From: Arthrobacter sp. D5-1
GTDB taxonomy: Bacteria > Actinomycetota > Actinomycetes > Actinomycetales > Micrococcaceae
Reading direction: 5' to 3'
DNA length: 64,000 nt
NCBI RefSeq assembly: GCF_017357425.1
Contig: NZ_CP014571.1
Span: forward strand, 4,526,001-4,590,000
The notes below the pieces were generated by a model. It was not told the DNA's origin. It did not search any database and saw only the letters and a program-made list of their open reading frames with translations. Of this stretch, positions 44,877 through 53,497 are shown one piece after another. Both the position numbers and the translations under genes were made by a program. Every line of letters starts with the position of its first letter. Positions within the stretch are counted from its first letter, which is position 1.

Positions 44877-45752
44877 TTAGCGGCGGACGTCGTCCGAGCT
44901 GGTTCCCTCGGTTTCGATGCGCTCCTTCCGGACTTCCTCGTCCACCCGAACATCCTCGGTCACTGTGTCCTTTTCGAGGCGGACGCGCTCCACCGGGACG
45001 GTCTCCTTGTCCACCACGGGCCTCTCCTCGTGGAGGGTGACCTCGTGCTCACTCTCCGTCAGTTCGGCACCGGACATGGCATCGCCTGCGTTCGCGTCCG
45101 TAATGGGCTCCCGCTCCACACGGACTTCCTCGCGCTGCACGGGGACCGTCGTGGTGACGTTCTCAGTGGTGATGTACTTCCTGAGGCGTGCCCGACCCGT
45201 GGCTTGCTTCTCCGTGCCGACGTTCAACCTTTCTTCAGAGCGGGTCATGGCGTCGTCGTCGTTCCTGTCAGCCTCCGGACGATAGGCGCCTCCCGTGTCC
45301 ATCGCGTCCCTGGTGCCGAGCGTATCCTGGGTTCCCACCGGGTCCCGCGTACCCACTGTGCCGGCGAAATGTGCATCACGATCAGTTGTCGAGTCGGCGC
45401 GCAAATCATCGCCGTGACCGCTGAAGCCGCGCTCGCCCTCGAGTCCGTAATGGTTATACAGGCGACTCTCCTCACCCGGATCCAAGTGCCCGTCTTCGGC
45501 CACCCGGGGAGCATCTTTGATGTGGTCCTTGCTGTAGGGAACCACTACGTCGTCACCATCCACGGCGGCGTCCTGAAGCGGTATGAACGATTCCGAACTG
45601 CCAAAAAGTCCGGTCTTGACGGTCACCCAGGTGGGTTCGCCGGTGTCATCATCGGTGTAAAACGTGCCGATCGAACCCACCTTGTCACCTTCAGTGGTAC
45701 GGACGTGTCCGTTGAGGCCCATCAACCGGTCAATGTTTTCCCTAGCGAGCAT
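44877..45752 (-). CDS. PRC-barrel and DUF2382 (YsnF/AvaK) stress protein
   Basis: A 291-residue protein. Residues about 8-80 are a PRC-barrel domain (GLNGHVRTTEGDKVGSIGTF, SESFIPLQDAAVDGDDVVVP). A charged linker rich in Gly, Thr and Asp follows. Residues about 165-285 are DUF2382, a heptad-like Glu/Val/Arg repeat (SEERLNVGTEKQATGRARLR, REEVRVEREPI, ERPVVDKETVPVERV). These proteins are stress-associated surface or cytosolic proteins of unknown function. The conserved motif at 45872 lies 120 bases upstream. Confidence 0.9.
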   Translation of the reverse strand: MLARENIDRLMGLNGHVRTTEGDKVGSIGTFYTDDDTGEPTWVTVKTGLFGSSESFIPLQDAAVDGDDVVVPYSKDHIKDAPRVAEDGHLDPGEESRLYNHYGLEGERGFSGHGDDLRADSTTDRDAHFAGTVGTRDPVGTQDTLGTRDAMDTGGAYRPEADRNDDDAMTRSEERLNVGTEKQATGRARLRKYITTENVTTTVPVQREEVRVEREPITDANAGDAMSGAELTESEHEVTLHEERPVVDKETVPVERVRLEKDTVTEDVRVDEEVRKERIETEGTSSDDVRR

Positions 45753-45871
45753 GATGTCTCCTTGGAATGCGGTTCTCTTATGTGGTTGCCAAAGCGGGCT
45801 GCATCACCAGGCATGGTTTCCGAACGCCGGAACGGGGAAGAAATTCAACCCGTCGGCTTTAAGGAACACCA

Positions 45872-45889
45872 ATACAGTAAGCATGCTTA
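45872..45889. promoter_or_regulatory. conserved element ATACAGTMAGCATRCTTA, copy 2
   Basis: ATACAGTAAGCATGCTTA includes the perfect 12-base palindrome TAAGCATGCTTA. It matches 38121-38138 at 16 of 18 positions. Confidence 0.55.
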
Positions 45890-45955
45890 GTGTTTACTTG
45901 GCAAGACTCAATGTGAGAACCGGCGGAATCCGCCGCGCAGTCAGGCTAAATAACC

Positions 45956-45981
45956 CACAACGGCGAGCTGCCGCCGTCGTG
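45956..45981. repeat. dispersed hairpin, copy 7 (decayed)
   Basis: CACAACGGCG and CGCCGTCGTG pair with one mismatch around AGCTGC. This copy lies between divergent genes rather than at an obvious transcript end, unlike the others. Confidence 0.6.
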
Positions 45982-46136
45982 CGCCTGTGTGCTACCCGCC
46001 GCTATCCTTGGCGGGCTGGCCGTGGCCTGCCCTCGCCACTGCTGTAACAGCATTTTAGTAAGCATCCTTGCTTTCTAGCTGAAGATGGTGTTTTGCTTGG
46101 TTTACCAAAGTTCAGGCAACCGGTTCAGGAGCTGAC

Positions 46137-46760
46137 ATGGTTGATGGATATGACTCGGGATCAAGCACTCCCAAAGCCCGCAGGGACGAGGTCGTCCGGG
46201 CGGAAAAGGACCGTTTTGGCGGCATCAAATGGGGCTCGGCCTTCTTTGGCTGGCTAACGGCCGTCGGGATGACCGTCCTTCTCACCGCCTTGGCTACGGC
46301 CATCGGGGTTGGCGTAGGAGCGGCGAACCCGTCAGGCGCCGGTCAGGCAGCAGATCAGGCCCGGCAGAACGCAGAAACCCTGGGGATCGTCGGTGGAATC
46401 GTGCTGGCAGTCGTCCTGTTCCTGGCCTACTACTGTGGCGGCTACGTCGCCGGCCGGATGGCCCGCTTCGATGGTGCGAAGCAAGGGCTCGCTGTGTGGT
46501 TGTGGGGCATCATTGTCGCCATTCTCGTGGCGATCCTCGCGGCAGTAGCAGGTAACCAGTTCAACATCCTCGACGACCTCAACGGCGCACCCCAGATTCC
46601 CCTCGACGGAAGCCTGATGACTGCCAGCGGCATCATCGGGCTCGTCATCGCCTTGATCGTCCCGCTTCTGGGCGCCATCGTCGGCGGAAAGGCCGGCATG
46701 CGTTTCCACCGAAAGGTGGACCAAGCAGGCATCGACCACCAAACCGGAGTCGCCGGATAA
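46137..46760 (+). CDS. membrane protein of unknown function (YrzE-like layout)
   Basis: A 207-residue protein starting at ATG 46137 behind CAGGAG. A basic N-terminus (SSTPKARRDEVVRAEKDRFG) is followed by four membrane helices (about 33-58, 82-105, 118-140 and 160-188). Gly-rich loops (GGYVAGRMARFDGAKQGLAV) resemble the YrzE/TIGR04086 type. The AGTAAGCATCCTT site 68-80 bases upstream groups it with the stress genes nearby. Function is unknown. Confidence 0.75.
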   Translation: MVDGYDSGSSTPKARRDEVVRAEKDRFGGIKWGSAFFGWLTAVGMTVLLTALATAIGVGVGAANPSGAGQAADQARQNAETLGIVGGIVLAVVLFLAYYCGGYVAGRMARFDGAKQGLAVWLWGIIVAILVAILAAVAGNQFNILDDLNGAPQIPLDGSLMTASGIIGLVIALIVPLLGAIVGGKAGMRFHRKVDQAGIDHQTGVAG

Positions 46761-46870
46761 GAGCCTTCTAGACGGTGGCCTGCAGGTATTGCAGGAGCCT
46801 CCGACGGTAGTTTTCCACATAGCGCAGATGAGGGCTTATAGCGGTCAAGCCATCGTGACAGGCTTGATTT

Positions 46871-48781
46871 ATGGATGGCATAGGGCAGATCGTGGCGCGG
46901 CGGGCAGGTTCGTCCGGCGCCCCTCAAATGTCATCATTCTCTCTGGACTCGATTACCGGACCCGCTGTCCGCAAGTGCCCGACGCCGGCAGCTGGCGATG
47001 CTGTTACCGACCGGAATTCCGGGCTGCTTCCTCGACCCGATTCGTTGCCCACTCCCGGTGAACCTCTGCCTGAGGCATTGCTGGAGACGGCGGTGTCCGC
47101 GGGCTCGAAATCCGCGCCAGGGGAAGGTCGGGGCCCGTTGTCCGCCGAGCCGTCATTACCTGACGTGCCCACATTGGAAGCGGCGCTATTTGAGGGTGCC
47201 GCCGCAGCCCACGCGTTGCGATCGATAGCTGCCGGTGAGGCGCGGCTGTTTGGGTTTGTTGAAGCGGCGGATTTTGCCGGCAAGGTCGAGGAGATCGCCC
47301 GGTCGGTGGAGTACTTGCAGGTGGTCGCGGCGCAGGCTGTGGAACGGACCCGGACCGAAGCCCAGCAAACCAAGCCCGGACCCTCGGCGGCAGCACCGGA
47401 ATGGCGGACCGGCTGGACCGAACCAGAGCCAGGAACCGACACCGCGGCAGCTTCGCAGAGCGCGGCTTCCCAGAGCGGAGCTTCCCATGGCAGGACGGGA
47501 ACCGCCACCGCTGCGGCGACCGATGGTGAAACAGGATCAGCACGTTGGGCATCGGACGCCCAGGCCAGTGTTCTGGATGACGGGTACCGGAACGCGGCCC
47601 AGTTCCTGCGCGCACGGTTGCGGATCAGCATCGCAGAAGCCAAGCGCCGGCTCGCCCTCGCACCCGACGTCCTCCCCCAAACCGGGATCACCGGGCAGAA
47701 CATCCCGGCCCGCCACTCAATCCTCTCCCAAGCGGTCGGTTCCGCACTGGTGCCTTCCCGTTCGGCCTCGATCATCAGCACCGCCCTGGACAAAGTCCGG
47801 AACCTCACCGACGAGGACACCCTCACCCGGATGGAACACGCCCTCACCACCACCGCGGTCGAAACCGACCCGGACTTCGTCACCACAATGGCCAAACGCT
47901 GGATCGACGCCATCGACCACGACGGCCCCGAACCCACCGAAGAAATCCTCCGCCAACTCCAAGGCGTGTTCCTCCGCCGCCAACGCCGCCACGGCCTCCA
48001 CCACCTCGAAATCTTCGCCACCGACGAACAATACGAAATCCTCACCACCGCCATGAACGTCGCCACCAACCCACGCCTCACCACCACCGGAACCGCAGCC
48101 GATACCGAAGTCATTACCGATGCCGTTGCCGATGCCGATCAGACGGGCCCTGCCGGTCCGGACCTGGACCGGCGCAGCCGCCCACAGAAACTCCTCAACG
48201 GCCTCACCAGCGCCTGCAGCCTCGCCATGCGCACCGAAAAACTACCCGCCAACGGCGGCCTCCCACCCCAACTCACCGTCACCATCGGATACCAAGAACT
48301 CCTCGAACAAGTCCACAACCACCACAGCCCCGGCACCGGCACCGGCACAGTGGCTGGGCTAGGGACCGGCACCGGGAGAGGGACAGGGGCTGGGGCAGCG
48401 CCAGTAACTGGGATAGGGACCGGGGCTGGGACCGGCACCGCGACCTTCACCGGCCCGATGCACCCGAACACCATCCGCAAAATCGCCTGCGACGCCGACA
48501 TCCTCCCCGTCGTGCTCGGCAGCGACTCCCGCGTCCTGGACATCGGCCGCACCACCCGGATCTTCCCACCCCACATCCGCAAAGCCATCACCGCCCGCGA
48601 CCAAGGATGCGCCTTCCCCGACTGCACCATGCCCGCTCCCTGGTGCGAAGCCCACCACACCACCTACTGGTCCAACGGCGGCACCACCTCAACAGACAAC
48701 GGCACCCTGCTCTGCAGCCACCACCACCACCTCATCCACAAAGAACAATGGCGCATCGACATCAAAACCGGCATCCCCTAG
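46871..48781 (+). CDS. DUF222 / HNH endonuclease domain protein (13E12-like)
   Basis: A 636-residue protein. The DUF222 core runs from about 115 to 480 (QYLQVVAAQAVERTRTE-like VEYLQVVAAQAVERTRTE, LRARLRISIAEAKRRLAL, HHLEIFATDEQYEILTT). The HNH motif at the C-terminus is CAFPDC, WCEAHHTTYWSNGG and LCSHHHHLIH. A Gly-Thr-rich low-complexity insert interrupts the region before HNH (about 48331-48445). The family is a multicopy actinobacterial group, possibly once mobile. The start codon is not certain because the ribosome site is weak. Confidence 0.85.
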   Translation: MDGIGQIVARRAGSSGAPQMSSFSLDSITGPAVRKCPTPAAGDAVTDRNSGLLPRPDSLPTPGEPLPEALLETAVSAGSKSAPGEGRGPLSAEPSLPDVPTLEAALFEGAAAAHALRSIAAGEARLFGFVEAADFAGKVEEIARSVEYLQVVAAQAVERTRTEAQQTKPGPSAAAPEWRTGWTEPEPGTDTAAASQSAASQSGASHGRTGTATAAATDGETGSARWASDAQASVLDDGYRNAAQFLRARLRISIAEAKRRLALAPDVLPQTGITGQNIPARHSILSQAVGSALVPSRSASIISTALDKVRNLTDEDTLTRMEHALTTTAVETDPDFVTTMAKRWIDAIDHDGPEPTEEILRQLQGVFLRRQRRHGLHHLEIFATDEQYEILTTAMNVATNPRLTTTGTAADTEVITDAVADADQTGPAGPDLDRRSRPQKLLNGLTSACSLAMRTEKLPANGGLPPQLTVTIGYQELLEQVHNHHSPGTGTGTVAGLGTGTGRGTGAGAAPVTGIGTGAGTGTATFTGPMHPNTIRKIACDADILPVVLGSDSRVLDIGRTTRIFPPHIRKAITARDQGCAFPDCTMPAPWCEAHHTTYWSNGGTTSTDNGTLLCSHHHHLIHKEQWRIDIKTGIP

Positions 48782-48986
48782 TTCATCCCCCCACCCCACA
48801 TCGACCCACACCAAACACCCCGACGCAACCACCACCACACACCCCACAGAACATAGGAGGCCCGGGTTCAACTGGGGGGAAGAGGCCAAGGGCCCGATCT
48901 TGCTCCGGGGGCGGCGACCCATCGCCATCAGGAGATGAGGCGCCGTCGAGCGCTTCCTGAACGGTTCGCCCGGCAAATCCGCGGGC

Positions 48987-50174
48987 TTACTGCGAGGCGG
49001 GCCAGCCTGTGTAAGACTCTGCGAGGTATGCCTTAGCGTGCTCGGAAGTCACCACCGAGTGCAGTTCACCGAGTTGTCGGGCGCGGTCGAAGTCGTCGGC
49101 ACCCGGCACCGTGTGCAGCATGGAGGTCATCCAGTATGAGAAGTGCTGGGCCTTCCATACGCGGTCCAAAGCACGGTTGCTGTACGAATCCAACAGCGCC
49201 GTGGATCCCTTGGAGTAGAAGGAGTCGAGGCCCTCAAAGAGCATTTTGACGTCATGGATAGCCAGGTTGAGGCCCTTGGCTCCCGTGGGTGGAACAGTGT
49301 GCGCCGCATCGCCGGCCAGGAAGAGGTTGCCGTAGCGCATGGGGGTGTGGACGAAGCTGCGGAATGGCAGGACCATTTTCTCCAGCACGGGCCCTTCCTT
49401 GAGCTCAAACCCGTTGCCGTTGACGCGCTTGCGGAATTCGTTCCAGATGCGTTCGTCATCCCAGTCGGCCACTTTTTCCTTGGGATCGCACTGGAAGTAC
49501 ATACGCTGCACAGTTTCGGTGCGCTGGCTGATCAGGGCGAATCCGTTCTCGGAGTTGGCGTAGATCAGTTCGTCGGCGCTGCGCGGAGCTTCGGCGAGGA
49601 TCCCGAACCATGCGAAAGGGTACTCGTGGAAGTACCACTTTCGGTCGGCCTCGGGGATCTGGAAGCGGCAGTGGCTGCGGGATCCGTCAGCTCCCACCAG
49701 GAAGTCGGCCTGGATTTCGAATTCATGGCCGTCGGCGTCCGTGAACCACACCTTTGGCTTGCCTTCGAGGTCGTGAACCGTGGTGTCCGTGACGCTGTAC
49801 CGGACGTCGCCGCCGTCGGCCTCCCGCTTCGCTGCGAGGTCCATGAAAACGTCAGTTTGCGGGTAAAGCCACACGGATTCGCCGACGAGTTCCTTAAAGT
49901 TGATCCGGTGGCTCTCGCCATTGAACCGCAACTCGATGCCGTCGTGCCGGTCGCCTTCGCGAAGCACCCGGTCGGAGACGCCGGAATCCACCAACAAGTT
50001 CACAGTCCCGTGCTCAAGAATTCCAGCGCGAACCGTCTCCTGGATGTCCTTGCGGCTTCGGATCTCCACCACTACGGACTCGATGCCCTGTTTGGCCAGC
50101 AAATGGGAGAGCATGAGGCCTGCGGGGCCTGCGCCCATAATGGCCACTTGGGTGCTGATGGGTGTGCGTACCAT
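48987..50174 (-). CDS. pobA: 4-hydroxybenzoate 3-monooxygenase
   Basis: A 395-residue FAD-dependent hydroxylase that converts 4-hydroxybenzoate to protocatechuate using NAD(P)H and O2. The FAD loop is GAGPAG (14-19), followed by the DG motif in FLVGADGSRSHCRF and the GD motif in FLAGDAAHTVPPTGAKGLN. The length matches PobA exactly. It is preceded by an IclR regulator gene and a PcaK-type transporter. The promoter region contains a palindromic site at 50271-50285. This assignment is firm. Confidence 0.96.
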   Translation of the reverse strand: MVRTPISTQVAIMGAGPAGLMLSHLLAKQGIESVVVEIRSRKDIQETVRAGILEHGTVNLLVDSGVSDRVLREGDRHDGIELRFNGESHRINFKELVGESVWLYPQTDVFMDLAAKREADGGDVRYSVTDTTVHDLEGKPKVWFTDADGHEFEIQADFLVGADGSRSHCRFQIPEADRKWYFHEYPFAWFGILAEAPRSADELIYANSENGFALISQRTETVQRMYFQCDPKEKVADWDDERIWNEFRKRVNGNGFELKEGPVLEKMVLPFRSFVHTPMRYGNLFLAGDAAHTVPPTGAKGLNLAIHDVKMLFEGLDSFYSKGSTALLDSYSNRALDRVWKAQHFSYWMTSMLHTVPGADDFDRARQLGELHSVVTSEHAKAYLAESYTGWPASQ

Positions 50175-50270
50175 GGTTGTTCCTCGCTTCGTTGCGGATC
50201 CCGGCTTGCTCTGAAGCGGGATGAATCTGGAATCAGTGTGGCCCGCGACGGGTGATTGGCGTTACAACAA

Positions 50271-50285
50271 TTCCGTTGAACGGAA
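50271..50285. promoter_or_regulatory. palindrome TTCCGTTGAACGGAA before pobA
   Basis: It is a perfect palindrome around a central G. It lies 97 bases before pobA and immediately after the regulator's stop codon, a natural place for IclR-type control of pobA. Confidence 0.6.
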
Positions 50286-50291
50286 GCTCCA

Positions 50292-51032
50292 TCAATCACC
50301 CAGTTGGCGTCCGATGCCGCGGGCTGCCGTTTGGAGCGCGGGTACCAGTGCCTGCAGCCTCATCTCAGCCAGCGGGACCACGACACCCAGTGCCGCCACG
50401 GTCCGACGCTTGCCGTTCATCACAGGAACGGCAATGCCCCACGTGTCAGGATCCACAACACCCGCGAGCTGCGCGTATCCTTGCTGGGCCGTTTCGGCCA
50501 GGAAATGACGCACGACGTCGGCAGTCACCTTCCCGGATGGATCCTCGAATTGTTCGAGGTACTCCGCCTGCAGTTCCCGTGATTGGTGGGACATCAGGGC
50601 CAGCCCTGCCGAGGAGATGTGGACAGGCATCCTTCCGGCGATCCTGGCCCGGTTGGCCACTGATCCCCTCCGCGAAAGCCGCTCCACGAAGAGCGCCTCC
50701 CACCCTTCCAGCACGGCAAGGTTCACGTTCTGGTTCAGGACCTGCTGGATATCCTCCATGAAGGGCATGGCAGCTTGCCGGAGGGCCAAGGTAGGCGAAT
50801 TGCGGTTGACGAGTTCCCACAGACGCAGGCCCAGGCGCACCGTCCCGCCGGCACCAAGATCCAGCAACCCGTGCTCCGAGAGTTGGCGGACCAATCGATG
50901 CGCCGAGGATAGCGGGAGCCCGGCCCGGTCAGCCAACTCGGTCAATTGCAGCGAGGTCACCCCCTCAGGAAAGGCTTCTATCACCCGCACCACGCGGTCA
51001 ACCACGGAATCTCCGGATGCTGAGTTGGCCAC
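50292..51032 (-). CDS. IclR-family regulator of 4-hydroxybenzoate use
   Basis: The start is taken as GTG 51032, with AAAGGAG eight bases upstream, giving 246 residues (usual IclR length about 250). An ATG-like start at 51155 would add 41 Gln/Ala/Thr-rich residues encoded by a tandem repeat. The HTH is VTSLQLTELADRAGLPLSSAHRLVRQL, and the effector domain has VNLAVLEGWEALFVERLSRR. PobR/PcaR-like activators of this family respond to 4-hydroxybenzoate or protocatechuate. It lies between pobA and the transporter. Confidence 0.88.
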   Translation of the reverse strand: MANSASGDSVVDRVVRVIEAFPEGVTSLQLTELADRAGLPLSSAHRLVRQLSEHGLLDLGAGGTVRLGLRLWELVNRNSPTLALRQAAMPFMEDIQQVLNQNVNLAVLEGWEALFVERLSRRGSVANRARIAGRMPVHISSAGLALMSHQSRELQAEYLEQFEDPSGKVTADVVRHFLAETAQQGYAQLAGVVDPDTWGIAVPVMNGKRRTVAALGVVVPLAEMRLQALVPALQTAARGIGRQLGD

Positions 51033-51045
51033 GATGCGCTCCTTT

Positions 51046-51105
51046 GCTTGCTGGTCGGTTGCTTGCTGGTCGGTTGCTTGCTGGGCGGTTGCTTGCTGGT
51101 CAGGG
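51046..51105. repeat. 15-bp tandem repeat, four copies
   Basis: The unit GCTTGCTGGTCGGTT is repeated four times with small changes (51046-51060, 51061-51075, 51076-51090, 51091-51105). It lies just upstream of the preferred start of the IclR gene, on the leader of its transcript. Confidence 0.85.
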
Positions 51106-51277
51106 GCCTGCTTTGTGGAGAGTGGGTGACATTCACGCCGGCAGACGCCTTCCATTCAATGGTAGAACGTGTGCCACACAACATCAGACGGTGATACAAC
51201 TCTCATGACCGACCGAACGTTCTTTGGCTCTGGAATCGATCAGCCAAGACCAACAACAACGAAGTACCGAGGACGCT

Positions 51278-52561
51278 ATGCCAACGATGTCATCTGCCCG
51301 CCGCTCCCAATGGCCCGTTTGGCTATGCTGGCTGGCCATGGTTCTGGACGGCTTCGACCTCGTGGTTCTCGGAACTGTCATCCCCACACTCATCAAGACC
51401 GGTGAACTGGGCTTCGACGCGGTCGGAGCCACCTTCGCGGCCACCATCTCCTTGGTTGGCGTTGGTCTCGGGGCGCTGTTCATCGCGCCGCTATCGGACA
51501 AGTTTGGCCGTAGGAATCTCCTGATCGCCTGCGTGGCAGGCTTCTCGCTGTTCACCATCGGCGTTGCCTTCGCCCCGAACGTTGCGGTCTTCTCACTGCT
51601 CCGCCTGTTGGCCGGTCTAGGGTTGGGCGCCTGCCTTCCGGCGGCATTGGCATACATGAACGACTACGCACCAGCAGGATCAGCCGGAAAGTCCACCACC
51701 CGGACCATGACCGGGTACCACGTGGGCGCCGTATCGACGGCTCTGTTGGCCATTTTCATCGTTCCCGACTGGCGGCTCATGTTCATCATCGGTGGCGTGG
51801 CTGGGCTGGTACTGCTGCCATTCCTGTGGGCCAAGTTGCCCGAATCCCTCCCGGAAGCAACTCCTGCCAACGAGGGCGAGTCCAAGGCGGGCGGATCCGC
51901 ACAGGCGACGGCCGCCGTCGAACATTCTGCCGGTACCAAACCAAGGACCGGCTTCCGCGACCTCCTGCAGAAGCCCTATCCTCTGGTGGCGGTTGGTATT
52001 GGCATTGCATCCTTCATGGGGCTGCTGCTGGTCTACGGGCTGAATACGTGGCTGCCGCAACTGATGGCTGCCGCCGGATATCCCGTGAGCACCGGGCTGA
52101 CGCTGTTGCTGATCCTGAATGTAGGCGCCGTGGCGGGGCTGTTCGTCGCCGGAATCCTTGCCGATAAGCATGGGACCAAGAAGATCGTGCTGCTGTGGTT
52201 CGGGTTGTCGGCGGTGCTGCTGGCCATCCTCAGCGTCAAGATCCAGAACGAATTCCTGCTCAACGCGGCCGTCTTCGTGACGGGAGTCTTTGTCTTCAGC
52301 TCCCAGGTGCTGGTGTATGCCTGGGTCAGCCAGCTCTTCCCGGCCAGGCTCCGCGGAACTGCACTGGGCTTCGCTGCAGGGGTCGGCAGGTTGGGCGCGA
52401 TCGTTGGTCCTGCGGTGACCGGAACCCTGGTGGCCGCGAATATCGCCTACCCTGCAGGCTTCTACGTCTTTGCAGGTGCCGGTGTCCTGGCCGTTGCCGC
52501 GTTGTTCCTGGTGCCGCATGAGGTCAAAGCCGCCGACACCTCCGTGCCGACCCACCACTAA
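51278..52561 (+). CDS. aromatic acid:H+ symporter of the MFS (PcaK type)
   Basis: The start at ATG 51278 has CGAGGA six bases upstream; 427 residues with twelve membrane helices. The first helix carries the DGFD motif (LAMVLDGFDLVVLGTVIP) essential in PcaK/BenK transporters. The loop SDKFGRRNLLI is the MFS signature. It imports 4-hydroxybenzoate or related aromatic acid for PobA. It is divergent from the regulator gene, with a GTGTGCCACAC site (51169-51179) between them. Confidence 0.9.
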   Translation: MPTMSSARRSQWPVWLCWLAMVLDGFDLVVLGTVIPTLIKTGELGFDAVGATFAATISLVGVGLGALFIAPLSDKFGRRNLLIACVAGFSLFTIGVAFAPNVAVFSLLRLLAGLGLGACLPAALAYMNDYAPAGSAGKSTTRTMTGYHVGAVSTALLAIFIVPDWRLMFIIGGVAGLVLLPFLWAKLPESLPEATPANEGESKAGGSAQATAAVEHSAGTKPRTGFRDLLQKPYPLVAVGIGIASFMGLLLVYGLNTWLPQLMAAAGYPVSTGLTLLLILNVGAVAGLFVAGILADKHGTKKIVLLWFGLSAVLLAILSVKIQNEFLLNAAVFVTGVFVFSSQVLVYAWVSQLFPARLRGTALGFAAGVGRLGAIVGPAVTGTLVAANIAYPAGFYVFAGAGVLAVAALFLVPHEVKAADTSVPTHH

Positions 52562-52601
52562 CTCCTTGCGCCACCTGGGACTCACCGCCGGGGACCAACC
52601 A

Positions 52602-52620
52602 CCGGGCGCTCACCGCCCGG
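52602..52620 (+). terminator. short hairpin after the transporter gene
   Basis: CCGGGCG (52602-52608) pairs with CGCCCGG (52614-52620) around CTCAC, between the transporter and the convergent Hpt-like gene. Confidence 0.5.
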
Positions 52621-52623
52621 GAT

Positions 52624-53034
52624 TCATTGCCCTTGGCCCTGCCGCAGTGACCCTTGCGCTTTCACGAGCAGCTGCGGACCCTCCGCGAAGCAGCGGTCCG
52701 TGGAGTTCTGCAGCGCGGGGAGTGCCAGGACCGCGGAATCGAAATGGTCGCCCCGGATCATGATTTCAATGGCCCGGCACTGGTTTTCCGTTTCCAAGGC
52801 CCCCACCATGGCGGAGGAAATCTTGAGGCTCAAGACCGCGTCCATACTGGCATCGGCATCGCGCAGGCAAAGGCCCGTGGAGATTCTAAGGATCCTGCCC
52901 GGCAGCATGGACAGGTATGTGGAGAGGAAGCTGATGGCCGGCGCAGAGTCGTCCAACTCCTCAGCCAGTGCCTGTAGCGTGCACGCCTCCAGAACAGATT
53001 CCGATGGTGTCGGGTGTGGTTCAGCGTGACTCAT
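52624..53034 (-). CDS. Hpt-like protein lacking the phosphoacceptor histidine
   Basis: A 136-residue helical protein whose pattern follows histidine phosphotransfer domains: LEACTLQALAEELDD, ISFLSTYLSMLPGRILRIST, DADASMDAVLSLKISSAMVG and ENQCRAIEIMIR. In Hpt domains the segment before SSAMVG reads His-Ser-Leu-Lys; here the His position is Leu (LSLK). It therefore cannot carry phosphate on the canonical residue. It may act as a non-phosphorylated signalling adaptor. The start is uncertain (an upstream GTG at 53055 is also open). Confidence 0.7.
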   Translation of the reverse strand: MSHAEPHPTPSESVLEACTLQALAEELDDSAPAISFLSTYLSMLPGRILRISTGLCLRDADASMDAVLSLKISSAMVGALETENQCRAIEIMIRGDHFDSAVLALPALQNSTDRCFAEGPQLLVKAQGSLRQGQGQ

Positions 53035-53047
53035 CACTGCCCGCCAG

Positions 53048-53191
53048 TCACTCACCAGGTGCTGCTTGGGGCTCTGGGACGCCAGTGGTGATGATCTGGG
53101 TTTTCACCCGCTGGTCTTCGCCCGGGATGTGGCAGGTAGTGACGTCGGCTGCCTTGATGCCCGTGCTGGGGGTGCTGTTGAGGGTGCTCAT
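53048..53191 (-). CDS. possible small protein
   Basis: A 47-residue frame from ATG 53191 (AAGGAA nine bases upstream), reading MSTLNSTPSTGIKAADVTTC and then HIPGEDQRVKTQIITTGVPE. It lies just upstream of the Hpt-like gene on the same strand. It is not related to a known family and could be a spurious frame. Confidence 0.3.
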   Translation of the reverse strand: MSTLNSTPSTGIKAADVTTCHIPGEDQRVKTQIITTGVPEPQAAPGE

Positions 53192-53497
53192 TGTCCTGGC
53201 GTTCCTTCCGGGTGTTGATCGGCTTCCGGGGCGAGCCTGCATCGGAGCCTGCGTGGCCCGGCTCCGGCTTCCTGCGGAAAGTCCTCAAGGCTGGCTCAGG
53301 ACCAGGGTGTGACCCCGGCGTACTCATTAGTACAGCTGGCCCGGAAATATTGGCTGCCGGGAAAATACCGGCGGACCTGATCGGGCAGGGGGGCGCCCGA
53401 CCAGGCCCGGCGGGGCTTGATGGTGTTTCTGTTGCGGCAATCGCAGCTGGCTGCCCGGTGTTACCGCGGGCTGCTGTTGGGGGTCAGCGGGTGGGTG
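53192..53497. other. 306-base stretch without a convincing gene
   Basis: It contains GTACTCATTAGTAC (53320-53333), an inverted repeat, and GC-rich segments downstream of the SipW-type protein gene that could act as a terminator. No gene or promoter is supported. Confidence 0.45.

Larger units (their letters stand above)
45753..46136. other. 384-base divergent regulatory region
   Basis: No gene is apparent between the divergent PRC-barrel and membrane-protein genes. It holds the 18-base conserved element (45872-45889), a related AGTAAGCATCCTT (46057-46069) and a dispersed-hairpin copy (45956-45981). Confidence 0.55.

Noticed and set aside
51046..51105. CRISPR-like array
   Set aside because: Adjacent 15-base units have no spacers, and there are no cas genes.
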